Part shown: piece after piece, positions 16,265-25,098 of the stretch
How positions within the stretch are numbered: the first letter of the stretch is position 1
Layout: each line of letters opens with the position of its first letter
NCBI GenBank assembly: GCA_009775365.1
Contig: VSPM01000024.1
Coordinates: forward strand, 1-43,384
Source of the DNA: Muribaculaceae bacterium
GTDB taxonomy: Bacteria; Bacteroidota; Bacteroidia; Bacteroidales; Muribaculaceae
Length of the DNA stretch: 43,384 bases
Direction of reading: 5' to 3'
Notes under the pieces: model-generated
The model's input: only the letters and a program-made list of their open reading frames with translations
Databases searched by the model: none
What the model was told of the DNA's origin: nothing
Translations under genes and position numbers: made by a program

Positions 16265-18664
16265 ATGAAACACATCCTTACCAGTGCATTTATTACTATA
16301 GGATTGCTGACTGCGGGCTCATGTTATGCCCAATGTCTCATTCCCGTTTCTGCCGCTATTGCATCCGACGCTTCTACAACCCAAAAATTTGAAGCCGGCA
16401 ACGGCACATTCCTTCTAAACAACGAGCCATTCGTAGTAAAAGCTGCAGAGCTTCATTACCCCCGCATTCCAAAGCCATATTGGGACCAAAGAATAAAACT
16501 TTGCAAGGCTCTTGGCATGAACACTATCTGTCTCTACACTTTCTGGAACGCCCATGAGCCAAAAGAGGGAGAATTTGATTTTACCGGACAGAACGACCTC
16601 AGAGAATTCATAAAACTTTGTAAAGAGAATGACATGAAGGTCATACTGCGCCCCGGGCCTTATGTGTGTGCTGAATGGGAAATGGGAGGGCTCCCTTGGT
16701 GGCTGTTGAAGAAAAAAGATATCCGTCTTCGCGAAAACGACCCCTACTTCCTTGAGAGAGTCGACAAATTTCAGAAAGCAGTGGCCGATCAGGTTTCCGA
16801 CCTTACAATTGCCAACGGTGGCCCAATAATCATGGTGCAGGTAGAAAATGAATATGGCTCATATGGTGAAGACAAGAAATATGTGGCCAACATTAGAGAC
16901 ATGCTCCGTAAAAACTTTGGCGACGAGGTGACTTTGTTCCAATGTGACTGGTCGTCGAATTTTACCATCAACGGACTCGATGACCTTATCTGGACAATGA
17001 ATTTCGGCACCGGTGCAAATATCGACCAGCAGTTTGAAAAACTAAAGGAACTGCGCCCTGAAAGCCCTCTTATGTGTTCCGAATTCTGGAGCGGATGGTT
17101 CGATAAGTGGGGCGCAAATCACGAGACAAGACCTGCGGCCGACATGATTGCCGGAATCGATGAGATGCTGTCTAAGGGAATCTCTTTCAGTCTTTATATG
17201 ACGCACGGAGGCACCAACTGGGGGCACTGGGCGGGTGCCAATTCTCCAGGATTCGCGCCAGACGTGACATCCTATGATTATGACGCACCCATCAGCGAAA
17301 GCGGCCAGACAACTCCGAAATATTGGGAACTGAGAAAAATCCTATCAAAATATATGAATGGAGAGAAGCAGGCAAAAGTGCCTTCGCTCATAAAACCTGT
17401 TGCAGTTAAGAAGTTCAATTTCTCAGAAGTAGCTCCACTCTTTGCCAATCTCCCTCAGGCTAAAAAAGATAAGGACATCCGCACAATGGAGGAGTATGAC
17501 CAGGGATTTGGCAGCATATTATATCGCACAACTCTCCCTGATTTGAAAAATGGAGCACTCCTGACAGTAAACGATCCTCACGACTTTGCTCAAGTCTTCA
17601 TTGACGGTAAGTATATTGGCAAACTCGACCGCCGCAACGGAGAAAAGGAACTCACATTGCCGGCATGTAGCAAGGGCGCTCAGCTTGACATCCTTGTCGA
17701 AGCCATGGGGCGCATCAATTTCGGAAGAGCTATTAAGGATTTCAAGGGCATCACCGGAAATGTGACACTCACGGAAGACAAAGACGGATACAGCTTCGTG
17801 TGCGACTTAAAAAACTGGGAAGTATTCAATCTTGAAGACACTCCGGAGTTTTATGATTCAATGGAATACATGCCTATAGGCGCATTCTCTGCAGGCGACG
17901 ACGGCAGAATGCCGATTGGCGTGTATCGAGGCACATTCAACGTTGACAAACCCTCTGACACATTCCTTAACTTTGAGACATGGGGAAAGGGACTTGTTTA
18001 TGTGAACGGACATGGCATTGGCCGCATATGGGAAATAGGCCATCAACAGACATTATACATGCCGGGATGCTGGCTGAAGAAAGGGGAGAACGAAATAATG
18101 GTGTTTGATATCGTTGGCCCGCGCGAAACTGTGTCAGAAGGATTGACTAAGCCGCTTCTTGACAATCTGCAGGTTCTGAAACCTCTGACTCACAGAAATG
18201 AAGGCGAGACACTTAACCTTTCCGGCCTCACACCGGTGCTGTCCGGCTCGTTTGCTCCGGGAAACGGATGGCAGGAGAAAGCATTCTCTTCGCCGGTTGA
18301 AGCGAGATATATCTGCCTTGAGGCTGAAAATTCAATCGACGGGAAAGATGTGGCCGCCATTGCCGAGTTTTATGTGCTCGATGACAAAGGGGAGCGCCTG
18401 TCGCGCGAGCCGTGGATTGTGGATTATGCCGATAGTGAAGACGTTAAAGGAGTGAATCGCTCGGCTGACAAACTTTTCGACCTTCAGGAATCAACATACT
18501 GGAGCACGGTTCCCGGCGATACATTCCCACATGCAGTGGTTATTGACCTTGGAGGTGAAAAGAGAATCTCCGCCATACAATATCTTCCACGAATGGAAAG
18601 TGAAGTGCCGGGTGCCATAAAAGACTTCAAAGTCTATACAAGAAAAACGCCATTCAAAAAGTAA
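16265..18664 (+). CDS. GH35 beta-galactosidase with C-terminal discoidin-like domain
   Basis: A 799-residue exported glycosidase. The signal peptide ends near residue 22 (SCYAQ). The GH35 barrel covers about residues 40-360 with the hallmark HYPRIPKPYWDQRIK, LRPGPYVCAEWEMGGLPWWL, acid/base E196 in QVENEYGSY, nucleophile E273 in CSEFWSGWF, and MTHGGTNWG. Beta-sandwich domains follow to about residue 640, and the last ~140 residues look like an F5/8 type C carbohydrate-binding domain. It should release terminal beta-galactose from host or plant glycans in the periplasm or at the surface. No SusC/SusD genes lie beside it, so it is not in a typical polysaccharide locus. ATG at 16265 follows a TAAATTCG (-7-like, one mismatch) at 16224. 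Confidence 0.93.
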   Translation: MKHILTSAFITIGLLTAGSCYAQCLIPVSAAIASDASTTQKFEAGNGTFLLNNEPFVVKAAELHYPRIPKPYWDQRIKLCKALGMNTICLYTFWNAHEPKEGEFDFTGQNDLREFIKLCKENDMKVILRPGPYVCAEWEMGGLPWWLLKKKDIRLRENDPYFLERVDKFQKAVADQVSDLTIANGGPIIMVQVENEYGSYGEDKKYVANIRDMLRKNFGDEVTLFQCDWSSNFTINGLDDLIWTMNFGTGANIDQQFEKLKELRPESPLMCSEFWSGWFDKWGANHETRPAADMIAGIDEMLSKGISFSLYMTHGGTNWGHWAGANSPGFAPDVTSYDYDAPISESGQTTPKYWELRKILSKYMNGEKQAKVPSLIKPVAVKKFNFSEVAPLFANLPQAKKDKDIRTMEEYDQGFGSILYRTTLPDLKNGALLTVNDPHDFAQVFIDGKYIGKLDRRNGEKELTLPACSKGAQLDILVEAMGRINFGRAIKDFKGITGNVTLTEDKDGYSFVCDLKNWEVFNLEDTPEFYDSMEYMPIGAFSAGDDGRMPIGVYRGTFNVDKPSDTFLNFETWGKGLVYVNGHGIGRIWEIGHQQTLYMPGCWLKKGENEIMVFDIVGPRETVSEGLTKPLLDNLQVLKPLTHRNEGETLNLSGLTPVLSGSFAPGNGWQEKAFSSPVEARYICLEAENSIDGKDVAAIAEFYVLDDKGERLSREPWIVDYADSEDVKGVNRSADKLFDLQESTYWSTVPGDTFPHAVVIDLGGEKRISAIQYLPRMESEVPGAIKDFKVYTRKTPFKK

Positions 18665-18684
18665 CTACAAATCAGCATAAACTT

Positions 18685-18734
18685 AATAATTGAGCAGGCT
18701 GGGAAATGAAAGTTTTCTAACCTGCTTGATTATT
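18685..18734 (+). terminator. Stem-loop after the GH35 gene
   Basis: Positions 18685-18698 pair with 18721-18734 over 14 bp, including two G-U pairs, with a 22-base loop, and TTTT overlaps the 3' foot. It is 20 bases past the GH35 stop and is a likely terminator. Confidence 0.65.
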
Positions 18735-18989
18735 TTGAATGGTTTGTTCCCTATCCAATAAGGTGTCTGTTTCATTTAGGTTTATGCTTTGATTGCTTTT
18801 TTCAAAACATTTTTCATTCAAAAAACATCATGAATTAAAAAATTGTTGGTATTATACAAAATATTTATTTAAATTTGCAAAAAAAATTGAAAGATATTAT
18901 TAACTTGATTTTTAAATTATATTGCCATATATAAAAAATATCAAATTAGAATGTCTGACGATGTCTGTCTATGATTAAAAGTGGTTAAA
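18735..18989 (+). promoter_or_regulatory. AT-rich gap with promoter for the lipoprotein pair
   Basis: This is the main part of the 325-base gene-free gap after GH35. It is very AT-rich. A promoter is visible: TTG at 18846-18848, 21 bases, then TAAATTTG at 18870-18877. The predicted leader before the ATG at 18990 is about 105 bases. I see no gene, repeat or structured RNA in the remainder. Confidence 0.6.
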
Positions 18990-19634
18990 ATGCAAAAAAA
19001 AGTATTAAACATGTTGCCACTTGCAATTCTAATGATTGCATGTGAAAACACAACGGAGCCTACAGTATCTTCTAAAGACGAGGCCAATGATAATGAGGTG
19101 ACATTGGTATTGAAAATGAATACCTACGGCATGGAACAATCCATTTCAGATTTGGATTCTCTTGAGAGCATAGAAATTCCTATAGAAATTGAGAGTATAA
19201 TTGGTGATAATGCAGCCATTACGAGAGCTATACCGGCAACTGAGATAACTGGCACAATCACTAACACAGGGAATCACAAAGTAGTATTCAAATATGGAAG
19301 CGGACAAAATCTTGTGCCATCTTATTTATGTGGAACAGGTATAGGTAATGCAACGATATCAACGGTGTATCAAATAAAAGCATCCATAAAACTGACAGAT
19401 AATATGTTTGCCAAAGGCATAGAGGGTGAATATTCCGGATGGAAAGAGGTGTTCATTGTGAATACACAAGAACAGCATCAATATGTTCGTGGCACTAATG
19501 AAGAACCAATTTATATGACATTTTGTTATCATATACTTTCGACATTTGATGGATGGACGCTTCCAAATGGTGGCTTAGAAGTTCCATACCCTAAAGAGCA
19601 AATAAGATTATACGCACAAATTGTATGTCTTTGA
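18990..19634 (+). CDS. Predicted lipoprotein, unrecognised
   Basis: A 214-residue protein that I do not recognise. It begins MQKKVLNMLPLAILMIAC, a lipoprotein signal with C18 as the lipidated residue, followed by an acidic, Asn/Ser-rich linker (about 19-40). The rest is rich in beta-forming residues, with a segment ESIIGDNAAITRAIPATEIT and repeated Thr/Gly patterns that suggest a beta-sandwich on the cell surface or in the periplasm. The ATG at 18990 is preferred over an in-frame GTG at 18981. Codon use is more AT-rich than in the flanking GH35 and htpG genes. A second small lipoprotein follows 57 bases later, and the two may work together. Confidence 0.7.
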   Translation: MQKKVLNMLPLAILMIACENTTEPTVSSKDEANDNEVTLVLKMNTYGMEQSISDLDSLESIEIPIEIESIIGDNAAITRAIPATEITGTITNTGNHKVVFKYGSGQNLVPSYLCGTGIGNATISTVYQIKASIKLTDNMFAKGIEGEYSGWKEVFIVNTQEQHQYVRGTNEEPIYMTFCYHILSTFDGWTLPNGGLEVPYPKEQIRLYAQIVCL

Positions 19635-19691
19635 AATTGAATAAATTCTATTTTCGTTCTACATTATTTTTTACAATGTTTTTTGATTAGG

Positions 19692-20171
19692 ATGAAATTC
19701 AAATTGCTTGTATATATAATTATATTTGCCGTTGTATCAGGATTCTCAATTCTGACGGGTTGCAAGAAGGATATTCTATTGGATTACAGAATACCGTTGG
19801 ATAATGTCTGGATTATTGACTCAATAGATAATAGTCTTGTTAAAGGTGAAAATAAATTGAGGATACATAAAGTATATGCCGTAAATGATTATGACTCCTT
19901 AAATAAGATGAACCCTTTTATTGGCGATATGCTCGCAGATAAGAGTGTTGATTTTAGTAGGCAGACCCTGTTGATTTGTCTTTATGCTACTACAACCGCA
20001 ACAGTATTAGAGGCCGTAAACTTCTGTTATTGGCCCGATGAAGATCAATACGGATTGATTATGCATAGCAAAGACTTAAATTCGGATGCTCCTATATGTC
20101 TTCATCTATTGTTGGCAACCACTTCCAAAATATATCCTAAAAAAGAGATTGCTTTTCGGGGATCAATATAA
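19692..20171 (+). CDS. Small predicted lipoprotein, unrecognised
   Basis: A 159-residue protein with a textbook lipoprotein signal: basic start MKFK, a long hydrophobic core, and lipobox LTGC with C24, followed by KKD. I do not recognise the mature domain. It contains DNVWIIDSIDNSLVKGENK, a segment of Val/Tyr/Asp strands, and a hydrophobic stretch TLLICLYATTTATVLEAV near the middle, so a compact alpha/beta or beta fold is likely. The ATG at 19692 was chosen over a TTG at 19683. Like its upstream neighbour it is AT-rich, and a strong terminator lies 9 bases after the stop. Confidence 0.7.
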   Translation: MKFKLLVYIIIFAVVSGFSILTGCKKDILLDYRIPLDNVWIIDSIDNSLVKGENKLRIHKVYAVNDYDSLNKMNPFIGDMLADKSVDFSRQTLLICLYATTTATVLEAVNFCYWPDEDQYGLIMHSKDLNSDAPICLHLLLATTSKIYPKKEIAFRGSI

Positions 20172-20180
20172 GGATAGTGA

Positions 20181-20225
20181 CAAAGCAAGGAATCTCGGAA
20201 AAATTCTCCGAGATTCCTTGCTTTG
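20181..20225. terminator. Strong bidirectional terminator between convergent genes
   Basis: A perfect 19-bp stem (20181-20199 with 20207-20225) encloses a 7-base loop. It stands between the plus-strand lipoprotein gene and the minus-strand htpG, whose stop is at 20261. The T-rich feet are short on both strands, so it may work for both directions. Confidence 0.8.
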
Positions 20226-20260
20226 TATTGATTGTAATTTTCCTGATTTCCGGTGTGTTA

Positions 20261-22297
20261 TTAACATAGAAGCTGCACGGAACGCTTGATAAATGCGTTC
20301 AGGCTTTCACCTTTAAGAAGATTGCTTTGGAGAAGAGCCAGGTCTATGATCTGGCGAACTTCCGGCTGAGTCTTGGCGTAGCCTGAAATTATCTCTTCTT
20401 CTTTCTTACGCAATTCTGCTACCTTGTTCTCTTTCTCAGAGAGATCGGGAGCAGTCTCTTTCTTATCGGCAGCCTCTTTGCGAGCGGCGGTTATTTCGTT
20501 GTTCAAAGTTTCAATTTCAGAACGAACAGGAGTCACTTCGTTTTCAAGGGAAGAAGTGGCAAGCTCAACAATCTTCTTCACGACAGGCTGGCTGGTGTTG
20601 ACAATGAGTTCGTAGTTATCAGGCATCTGACCATAGAATCCGCCACCGGGCTGCATTGCCGCCATCTCCTTCATGCGTCGCATAAACTCATTCTGAGTTA
20701 CAGTTGCCGGGGCATCGCCCGGCGTGAGAGCCGCAAAACTTACAATAAACTGAGCCTTCTCAACCTCAGGAATCTGAGTGCGTACAAGAGTGCTCATCAC
20801 ATCGGTCTGCAAAGGAGTGAGGCCGGCATCCTTAGTGTCGTTTTTGACAATTAGACGCTCCGGTATGTCGGAATCGACACGCACAAAACGAGTCTTCTCA
20901 TTTTTTTGCTCAAGCAGGCCAATGATGTGCGGATCAAGCTGGCCATCCATAAGAAGGACATTATACCCCTTGTCTTCCGCGGCCTTCACATACGTGAACT
21001 GTTCAGTCTTATCGGTGGCATAAAGATATATCACAGTGTTATCTTTATCTGTCTGCTCCGCTTCCACAAGCTTGCGGTAATCCTCAAGAGTGTAGTAAGC
21101 GTTGTTCACATCCTTGAGCAAGAAGAATTTTTTAGCAGACTCACTGAATTTCTCATCTGTGAGCATACCATATTCGATAAACACCTTGATGTCGTCCCAT
21201 TTCTCCTCAAATTCCTTGCGGTCATCCTTAAACATCTTGTCGAGTTTTTCGGCAACCTTCTTGGAAATATAAGAAGAGATTTTCTTTACCTGCTGGTCAG
21301 CCTGAAGGTAACTGCGGCTCACATTCAAAGGTATATCGGGAGAGTCGATAACTCCCTGCATAAGAGTCATAAACTCCGGCACAACACCCTCAACCTGGTC
21401 TGTGACATACACCTGATTGCAATAGAGCTGAATCCTGTTTTTCTGCACATCAAAATTGGTGCGGATTTTCGGGAAATATAATATGCCGGTGAGAGTGAAC
21501 GGATAATCCACATTCAAATGAATCCAGAACATCGGGTCTTCATTGCCGGGCATCAGTTCATGATAGAACTTCAGATAATCCTCATCTGTCAGTTCCGAAG
21601 GCTTCTTAGTCCATAAAGGCTCAGAAGCATTAATAACACGATCCTTGTCAGTATCAACATATTTGCCATCTTTCCACTCCTGCTCTTTGCCTGAAACAAC
21701 AGGCACCGGGAGGAAGCGACAATACTTTTTCAGAAGCGTATCGATGCGAGCCTGCTCAAGAAACTCCTTATTGTCATCATCAATGAAGAGGATTACATCT
21801 GTGCCACGATCTGCTTTGTCAATCTCCTTCATTTCAAACTCAGGGCTGCCATCGCATGACCATTCAACACCTTTCGCCCCCTCCTTATACGAGAGCGACT
21901 TTATCACCACTTTCTTCGACACCATAAAGGCTGAATAGAATCCAAGTCCGAAATGGCCAATGATAGAATTAGCAGTGTCTTTATATTTTGCAAGAAACTC
22001 TTCGGCTCCGGAGAATGCAATCTGATTGATGTATTTCTGAATGTCGCCTTCGTCCATGCCGATGCCATGGTCACGAATTGTGAGCGTGCCGGCTTCCTTG
22101 TCGACAATCACTTTCACATTCAGTTCGCCGAGTTCTCCCTTAAACTCTCCGAAAGAGGAGAGGGTCTTCAATTTCTGTGTAGCGTCTATAGCATTCGACA
22201 CAAGTTCACGGAGGAAAATCTCATGATCGCTATAGAGAAACTTCTTTATGATGGGGAAGATATTTTCTGTTGTAACCCCAATTTTGCCTGTAGCCAT
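20261..22297 (-). CDS. htpG: HtpG, Hsp90-family chaperone
   Basis: A 678-residue cytosolic chaperone. The N-terminal ATPase domain shows the Bergerat-fold boxes: FLRELVSNAIDATQKL (about 24-39), DHGIGM (about 76-81) and GHFGLGFYSAFMV (about 114-126). The middle domain has the conserved Arg-containing SRSYLQADQQVKKI loop. The C-terminal dimerisation part is intact but lacks the eukaryotic MEEVD tail, as expected. Length is slightly above E. coli HtpG (624), as is usual in Bacteroidota; a Lys/Glu-rich coiled segment near residues 600-640 (AARKEAADKKETAPDLSEKE) accounts for part of this. The ATG at 22297 is the obvious start. It is transcribed alone, convergent with the lipoprotein pair. Confidence 0.96.
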   Translation of the reverse strand: MATGKIGVTTENIFPIIKKFLYSDHEIFLRELVSNAIDATQKLKTLSSFGEFKGELGELNVKVIVDKEAGTLTIRDHGIGMDEGDIQKYINQIAFSGAEEFLAKYKDTANSIIGHFGLGFYSAFMVSKKVVIKSLSYKEGAKGVEWSCDGSPEFEMKEIDKADRGTDVILFIDDDNKEFLEQARIDTLLKKYCRFLPVPVVSGKEQEWKDGKYVDTDKDRVINASEPLWTKKPSELTDEDYLKFYHELMPGNEDPMFWIHLNVDYPFTLTGILYFPKIRTNFDVQKNRIQLYCNQVYVTDQVEGVVPEFMTLMQGVIDSPDIPLNVSRSYLQADQQVKKISSYISKKVAEKLDKMFKDDRKEFEEKWDDIKVFIEYGMLTDEKFSESAKKFFLLKDVNNAYYTLEDYRKLVEAEQTDKDNTVIYLYATDKTEQFTYVKAAEDKGYNVLLMDGQLDPHIIGLLEQKNEKTRFVRVDSDIPERLIVKNDTKDAGLTPLQTDVMSTLVRTQIPEVEKAQFIVSFAALTPGDAPATVTQNEFMRRMKEMAAMQPGGGFYGQMPDNYELIVNTSQPVVKKIVELATSSLENEVTPVRSEIETLNNEITAARKEAADKKETAPDLSEKENKVAELRKKEEEIISGYAKTQPEVRQIIDLALLQSNLLKGESLNAFIKRSVQLLC

Positions 22298-22429
22298 AAT
22301 TAAGATTATATGTTTTAATGTTCTGCACTATGACATTGCAAATATCGTGCCATTTCCATTAAAACATCATAACGGCATGCTCCGTTTTTCAAAAATTGGA
22401 TAAATAATCTTAACAATATACACACGCAA

Positions 22430-23671
22430 TCATTCATAACGCATAGTCTCGGCAGGAGATATGCCTGACACAAAGCGAGAGGGGAGTATGAGCACCAGAT
22501 ATGTCACTGCCATCACTCCTATATTAAGGAGAACAATCGACACCCATGAAATCGACACCGGCACAAAATCTATATAATAAGAGTCGGCATCAAGGGGAAG
22601 CATATGGGTTTTCTCCTGGACATAAAGCAAACCAAGAGCCACCACATTTCCAATCAGCAACCCCCACAGGGCTATTCTGACTGCGAGGAAGACGAAAATA
22701 CGGCTCACTTTTGATGTAGGCGCACCCATTGCTTTCATAATGCCGATGAATCGTTTCTTCTCTATAATAATAATAAGCATTCCCGACACAAGTGTGACAC
22801 ACCCCACTATCATCATCAGCACCAGAACGACCACAACATTTGTGTCGAGAAGGCTAAGCCAACTGAAAAAGCCTAAGCCCTGATTAAGCACGTTGTCAGT
22901 GCGATACAATCTAAACAGCCGGCCCTCGGCCACAGCAGTGTTCAACGCGGTCTGCAACTGCAGAGTGTAGTCCTGAATCTTGTCGAAATCATCTGTCGAA
23001 ATCTGTATGTATGTGCCTTGGTCTTCGCCTATTTGCCCAAGTTGCTGCACAAGGGGCAATGAGCCATAGACCATAACGTCGTCATACTGGTCGAAATGAG
23101 AATTGAAGACTCCCACAATTTCAAGCCTTCTCACCCTTACATCATCACTTATGAAATAAGTGTCGATTTTATCTCCCGCTTTAAGGCCCAATTGATTTGC
23201 CGCAATACGAGAAATCACAACTTTCATCTTATTTTCCGGAAGAGAAAAGTCTGCCATCTCTCCCTCTTCGAGATTGCTCTCAATAAAATCCGTAGTAGTT
23301 TTTCCGCACAATCCTTTAAGATAGACACCTTTAAAGTCACTTTGAGTTTTAAGGATTGCCGGAATAGCCGCCTGCAAAGAATAATCGGTGACAAAGGTGA
23401 GTGCCGACAATTCTTTTTTAAGCGACGGAGTAATGCTTATCACATTATCGTCATCCTGATCAGCAGGTGCCACATAAAGCGTTATGTGGCCATTGAAGCC
23501 CACAACCTTATCGCGAATTTCTTGCTTAAATCCCAACACAATAGCAACGGATGCCAACATGACCGTCACCGACAGCGCCACAGCCGTAACCGCCACAGTG
23601 ACTGCCGGGGCTTTCTTTTTTCCGCCTGCAGAAAGAGAAAGGCGGCGAGCTATAAACAACGGATAATTCAT
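22430..23671 (-). CDS. FtsX-like ABC transporter permease of the LolC/LolE type
   Basis: A 413-residue inner membrane protein. One N-terminal helix (about 22-47) is followed by a periplasmic MacB-like domain of about 220 residues and three C-terminal helices (about 262-400) with the FtsX-fold motif IIEKKRFIGIMKAMGA, in which the cytoplasmic loop contacts the ATPase. The C-terminal PSRFVSGISPAETMRYE is typical of lipoprotein-releasing LolC/E proteins. The likely job is to extract lipoproteins from the inner membrane for delivery to the outer membrane; no ATPase gene (LolD) lies next to it. The ATG at 23671 was chosen over one at 23704, because a consensus -7 box (TAATTTTG, 23685-23678) falls between them. 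Confidence 0.87.
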   Translation of the reverse strand: MNYPLFIARRLSLSAGGKKKAPAVTVAVTAVALSVTVMLASVAIVLGFKQEIRDKVVGFNGHITLYVAPADQDDDNVISITPSLKKELSALTFVTDYSLQAAIPAILKTQSDFKGVYLKGLCGKTTTDFIESNLEEGEMADFSLPENKMKVVISRIAANQLGLKAGDKIDTYFISDDVRVRRLEIVGVFNSHFDQYDDVMVYGSLPLVQQLGQIGEDQGTYIQISTDDFDKIQDYTLQLQTALNTAVAEGRLFRLYRTDNVLNQGLGFFSWLSLLDTNVVVVLVLMMIVGCVTLVSGMLIIIIEKKRFIGIMKAMGAPTSKVSRIFVFLAVRIALWGLLIGNVVALGLLYVQEKTHMLPLDADSYYIDFVPVSISWVSIVLLNIGVMAVTYLVLILPSRFVSGISPAETMRYE

Positions 23672-23677
23672 ATGGTG

Positions 23678-23685
23678 CAAAATTA
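23678..23685 (-). promoter_or_regulatory. -7 element immediately before the LolC/E-like gene
   Basis: Minus-strand TAATTTTG ends only 6 bases before the ATG at 23671. The start of transcription would then fall at or next to the start codon, giving a leaderless or near-leaderless message. No clear -33 TTTG was found at the usual distance. Confidence 0.4.
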
Positions 23686-23830
23686 ATGAAAAAATACGAT
23701 TCACTCCTTATTATAATCTATAAATGGCAAATAAAACGTAAGGACGCGCTCTTAAGGCATGTGAAAAGCCCGCTATAAAGAGTAGTGAGAAAAATATTTT
23801 GATGAATTACATCCTTATTTCGACAAAAAA

Positions 23831-23862
23831 TTTGGTGGTTAAATTCTCATTTGCTAACTTTG
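23831..23862 (+). promoter_or_regulatory. Promoter of the glycine cleavage operon
   Basis: TTTG (23831-23834), exactly 20 bases, then TAACTTTG (23855-23862) is a perfect match to the Bacteroidota promoter. It predicts a leader of about 95 bases before gcvT. Confidence 0.82.
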
Positions 23863-23880
23863 GGCAATAAATCCGGCAAT

Positions 23881-23928
23881 AAGCCGCGACCTTATTTCTA
23901 ATCGCCTTCAAAGTCGGGATTCCGGCTT
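23881..23928 (+). promoter_or_regulatory. Structured leader of the gcv operon
   Basis: AAGCCG (23881-23886) can pair with CGGCTT (23923-23928), and the adjacent CGAC (23887-23890) with GTCG (23913-23916), giving a 10-bp stem with a 6-base bulge on the 3' side (GGATTC, 23917-23922) and a 22-base loop. It lies inside the predicted 5' leader of gcvT. It does not show the conserved core of the glycine riboswitch. A regulatory role is inference. Confidence 0.45.
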
Positions 23929-23964
23929 TACAAGTGAGAACAACAAACAACAGAACCCATAAAA

Positions 23965-25059
23965 ATGGAAGAGAATCTTATCAAAACGTGTCTTCACGAC
24001 CGCCATGTAAAACTTGGCGCACTCATGTCGCCATTCGGCGGATTTGACATGCCTATACAGTATAAAGGCATTACAGAGGAACATAACGCCGTAAGGCATG
24101 AAGTCGGAGTTTTCGACGTGAGCCATATGGGAGAGGTGAGGGTAAAAGGCCCGGATGCCTACAAATTTGTAAGCCATATTTTTGTAAACGACGTAACAGG
24201 GGCTCCCAACGGCCAGATTTTCTATGGCATGATGTGCTATGAAAACGGCGGCACTGTAGATGACCTTCTTGTCTATAAAGTGAACGACGAAGAATATTTC
24301 CTCGTAATCAACGCATCTAACATTGACAAGGATGTGGCATGGATCAAGCAGAACGCTGAAGGATTCAACGTGGAAATCACCGACCAGAGCCCTTATTATG
24401 GAGAAGTTGCAATTCAAGGCCCGAAAGCTGAGGAGACAGTAGAGAACGTTCTTGAAATTCCTGTAAAGGATATCGCTTTCTACAACTTCAAGACATTCCC
24501 AATCGATGGTGAAGAAGTGATTGTGAGCCGCACAGGCTACACCGGCGAAGACGGTTTCGAGGTGTATGGCAGCCACGAGTTCACACAGAAAGTATGGGAC
24601 AAACTTATGGAAGCCGGCGTTCAGCCCTGTGGCCTCGGTTGTCGCGACACACTCCGCTTTGAAGTTGGCCTTCCTCTCTACGGCGATGAACTCTCAGCCG
24701 ACATCACTCCTATCGAGGCAAGCCTCAGCATGTTCGTAAAACTCGACAAGCCTGAATTTATCGGCAAAGAGGCGTTGGCAAAGCAGAAGGCAGAAGGCGT
24801 GAAGCGCAGAATCATCGGCATCGAGCTTGAAGGAAACGCGATTCCTCGCCACGGCTATCCAGTAGAAGTCGACGGGAAACAGATTGGCGAAATCACAACC
24901 GGTTATCGCTCTATTTCCACAGGCAAAAGCGTAGCTATGGCAATGGTTGACAAGCCATATGACAAGCTTGGAACAAACGTTGAAGTGCGCATACGCAAGA
25001 AGACATTCCCCGGAGTGGTGGTAAAAAAACGCTTCTACGACAAAAGCTACAAAAAATAA
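23965..25059 (+). CDS. gcvT: Glycine cleavage T protein (aminomethyltransferase)
   Basis: A 364-residue folate-dependent enzyme of the glycine cleavage system. It takes the aminomethyl group from the lipoyl arm of GcvH and passes the one-carbon unit to tetrahydrofolate, releasing ammonia. The order of motifs is typical: HNAVRHEVGVFDVSHMGEV with the catalytic-type Asp near residue 50-53, the folate-binding middle domain with VSRTGYTGEDGFEVY, GLGCRDTLRFEVGLPLYGDE, and the C-terminal barrel with GEITTGYRS. Length is normal. It opens a five-gene operon in the order T-H-PA-PB-L and has its own strong promoter. The ATG at 23965 follows an A-rich stretch with no Shine-Dalgarno, as is common in this phylum. 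Confidence 0.96.
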   Translation: MEENLIKTCLHDRHVKLGALMSPFGGFDMPIQYKGITEEHNAVRHEVGVFDVSHMGEVRVKGPDAYKFVSHIFVNDVTGAPNGQIFYGMMCYENGGTVDDLLVYKVNDEEYFLVINASNIDKDVAWIKQNAEGFNVEITDQSPYYGEVAIQGPKAEETVENVLEIPVKDIAFYNFKTFPIDGEEVIVSRTGYTGEDGFEVYGSHEFTQKVWDKLMEAGVQPCGLGCRDTLRFEVGLPLYGDELSADITPIEASLSMFVKLDKPEFIGKEALAKQKAEGVKRRIIGIELEGNAIPRHGYPVEVDGKQIGEITTGYRSISTGKSVAMAMVDKPYDKLGTNVEVRIRKKTFPGVVVKKRFYDKSYKK

Positions 25060-25098
25060 TACTAAAATATAAAACGACAAACTTAACAACAACACGAT

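Noticed and set aside
23863..23964. Glycine riboswitch upstream of gcvT
   Set aside because: The leader is about 95 bases and lacks the conserved core and the tandem-aptamer length; only a simple bulged stem is seen.
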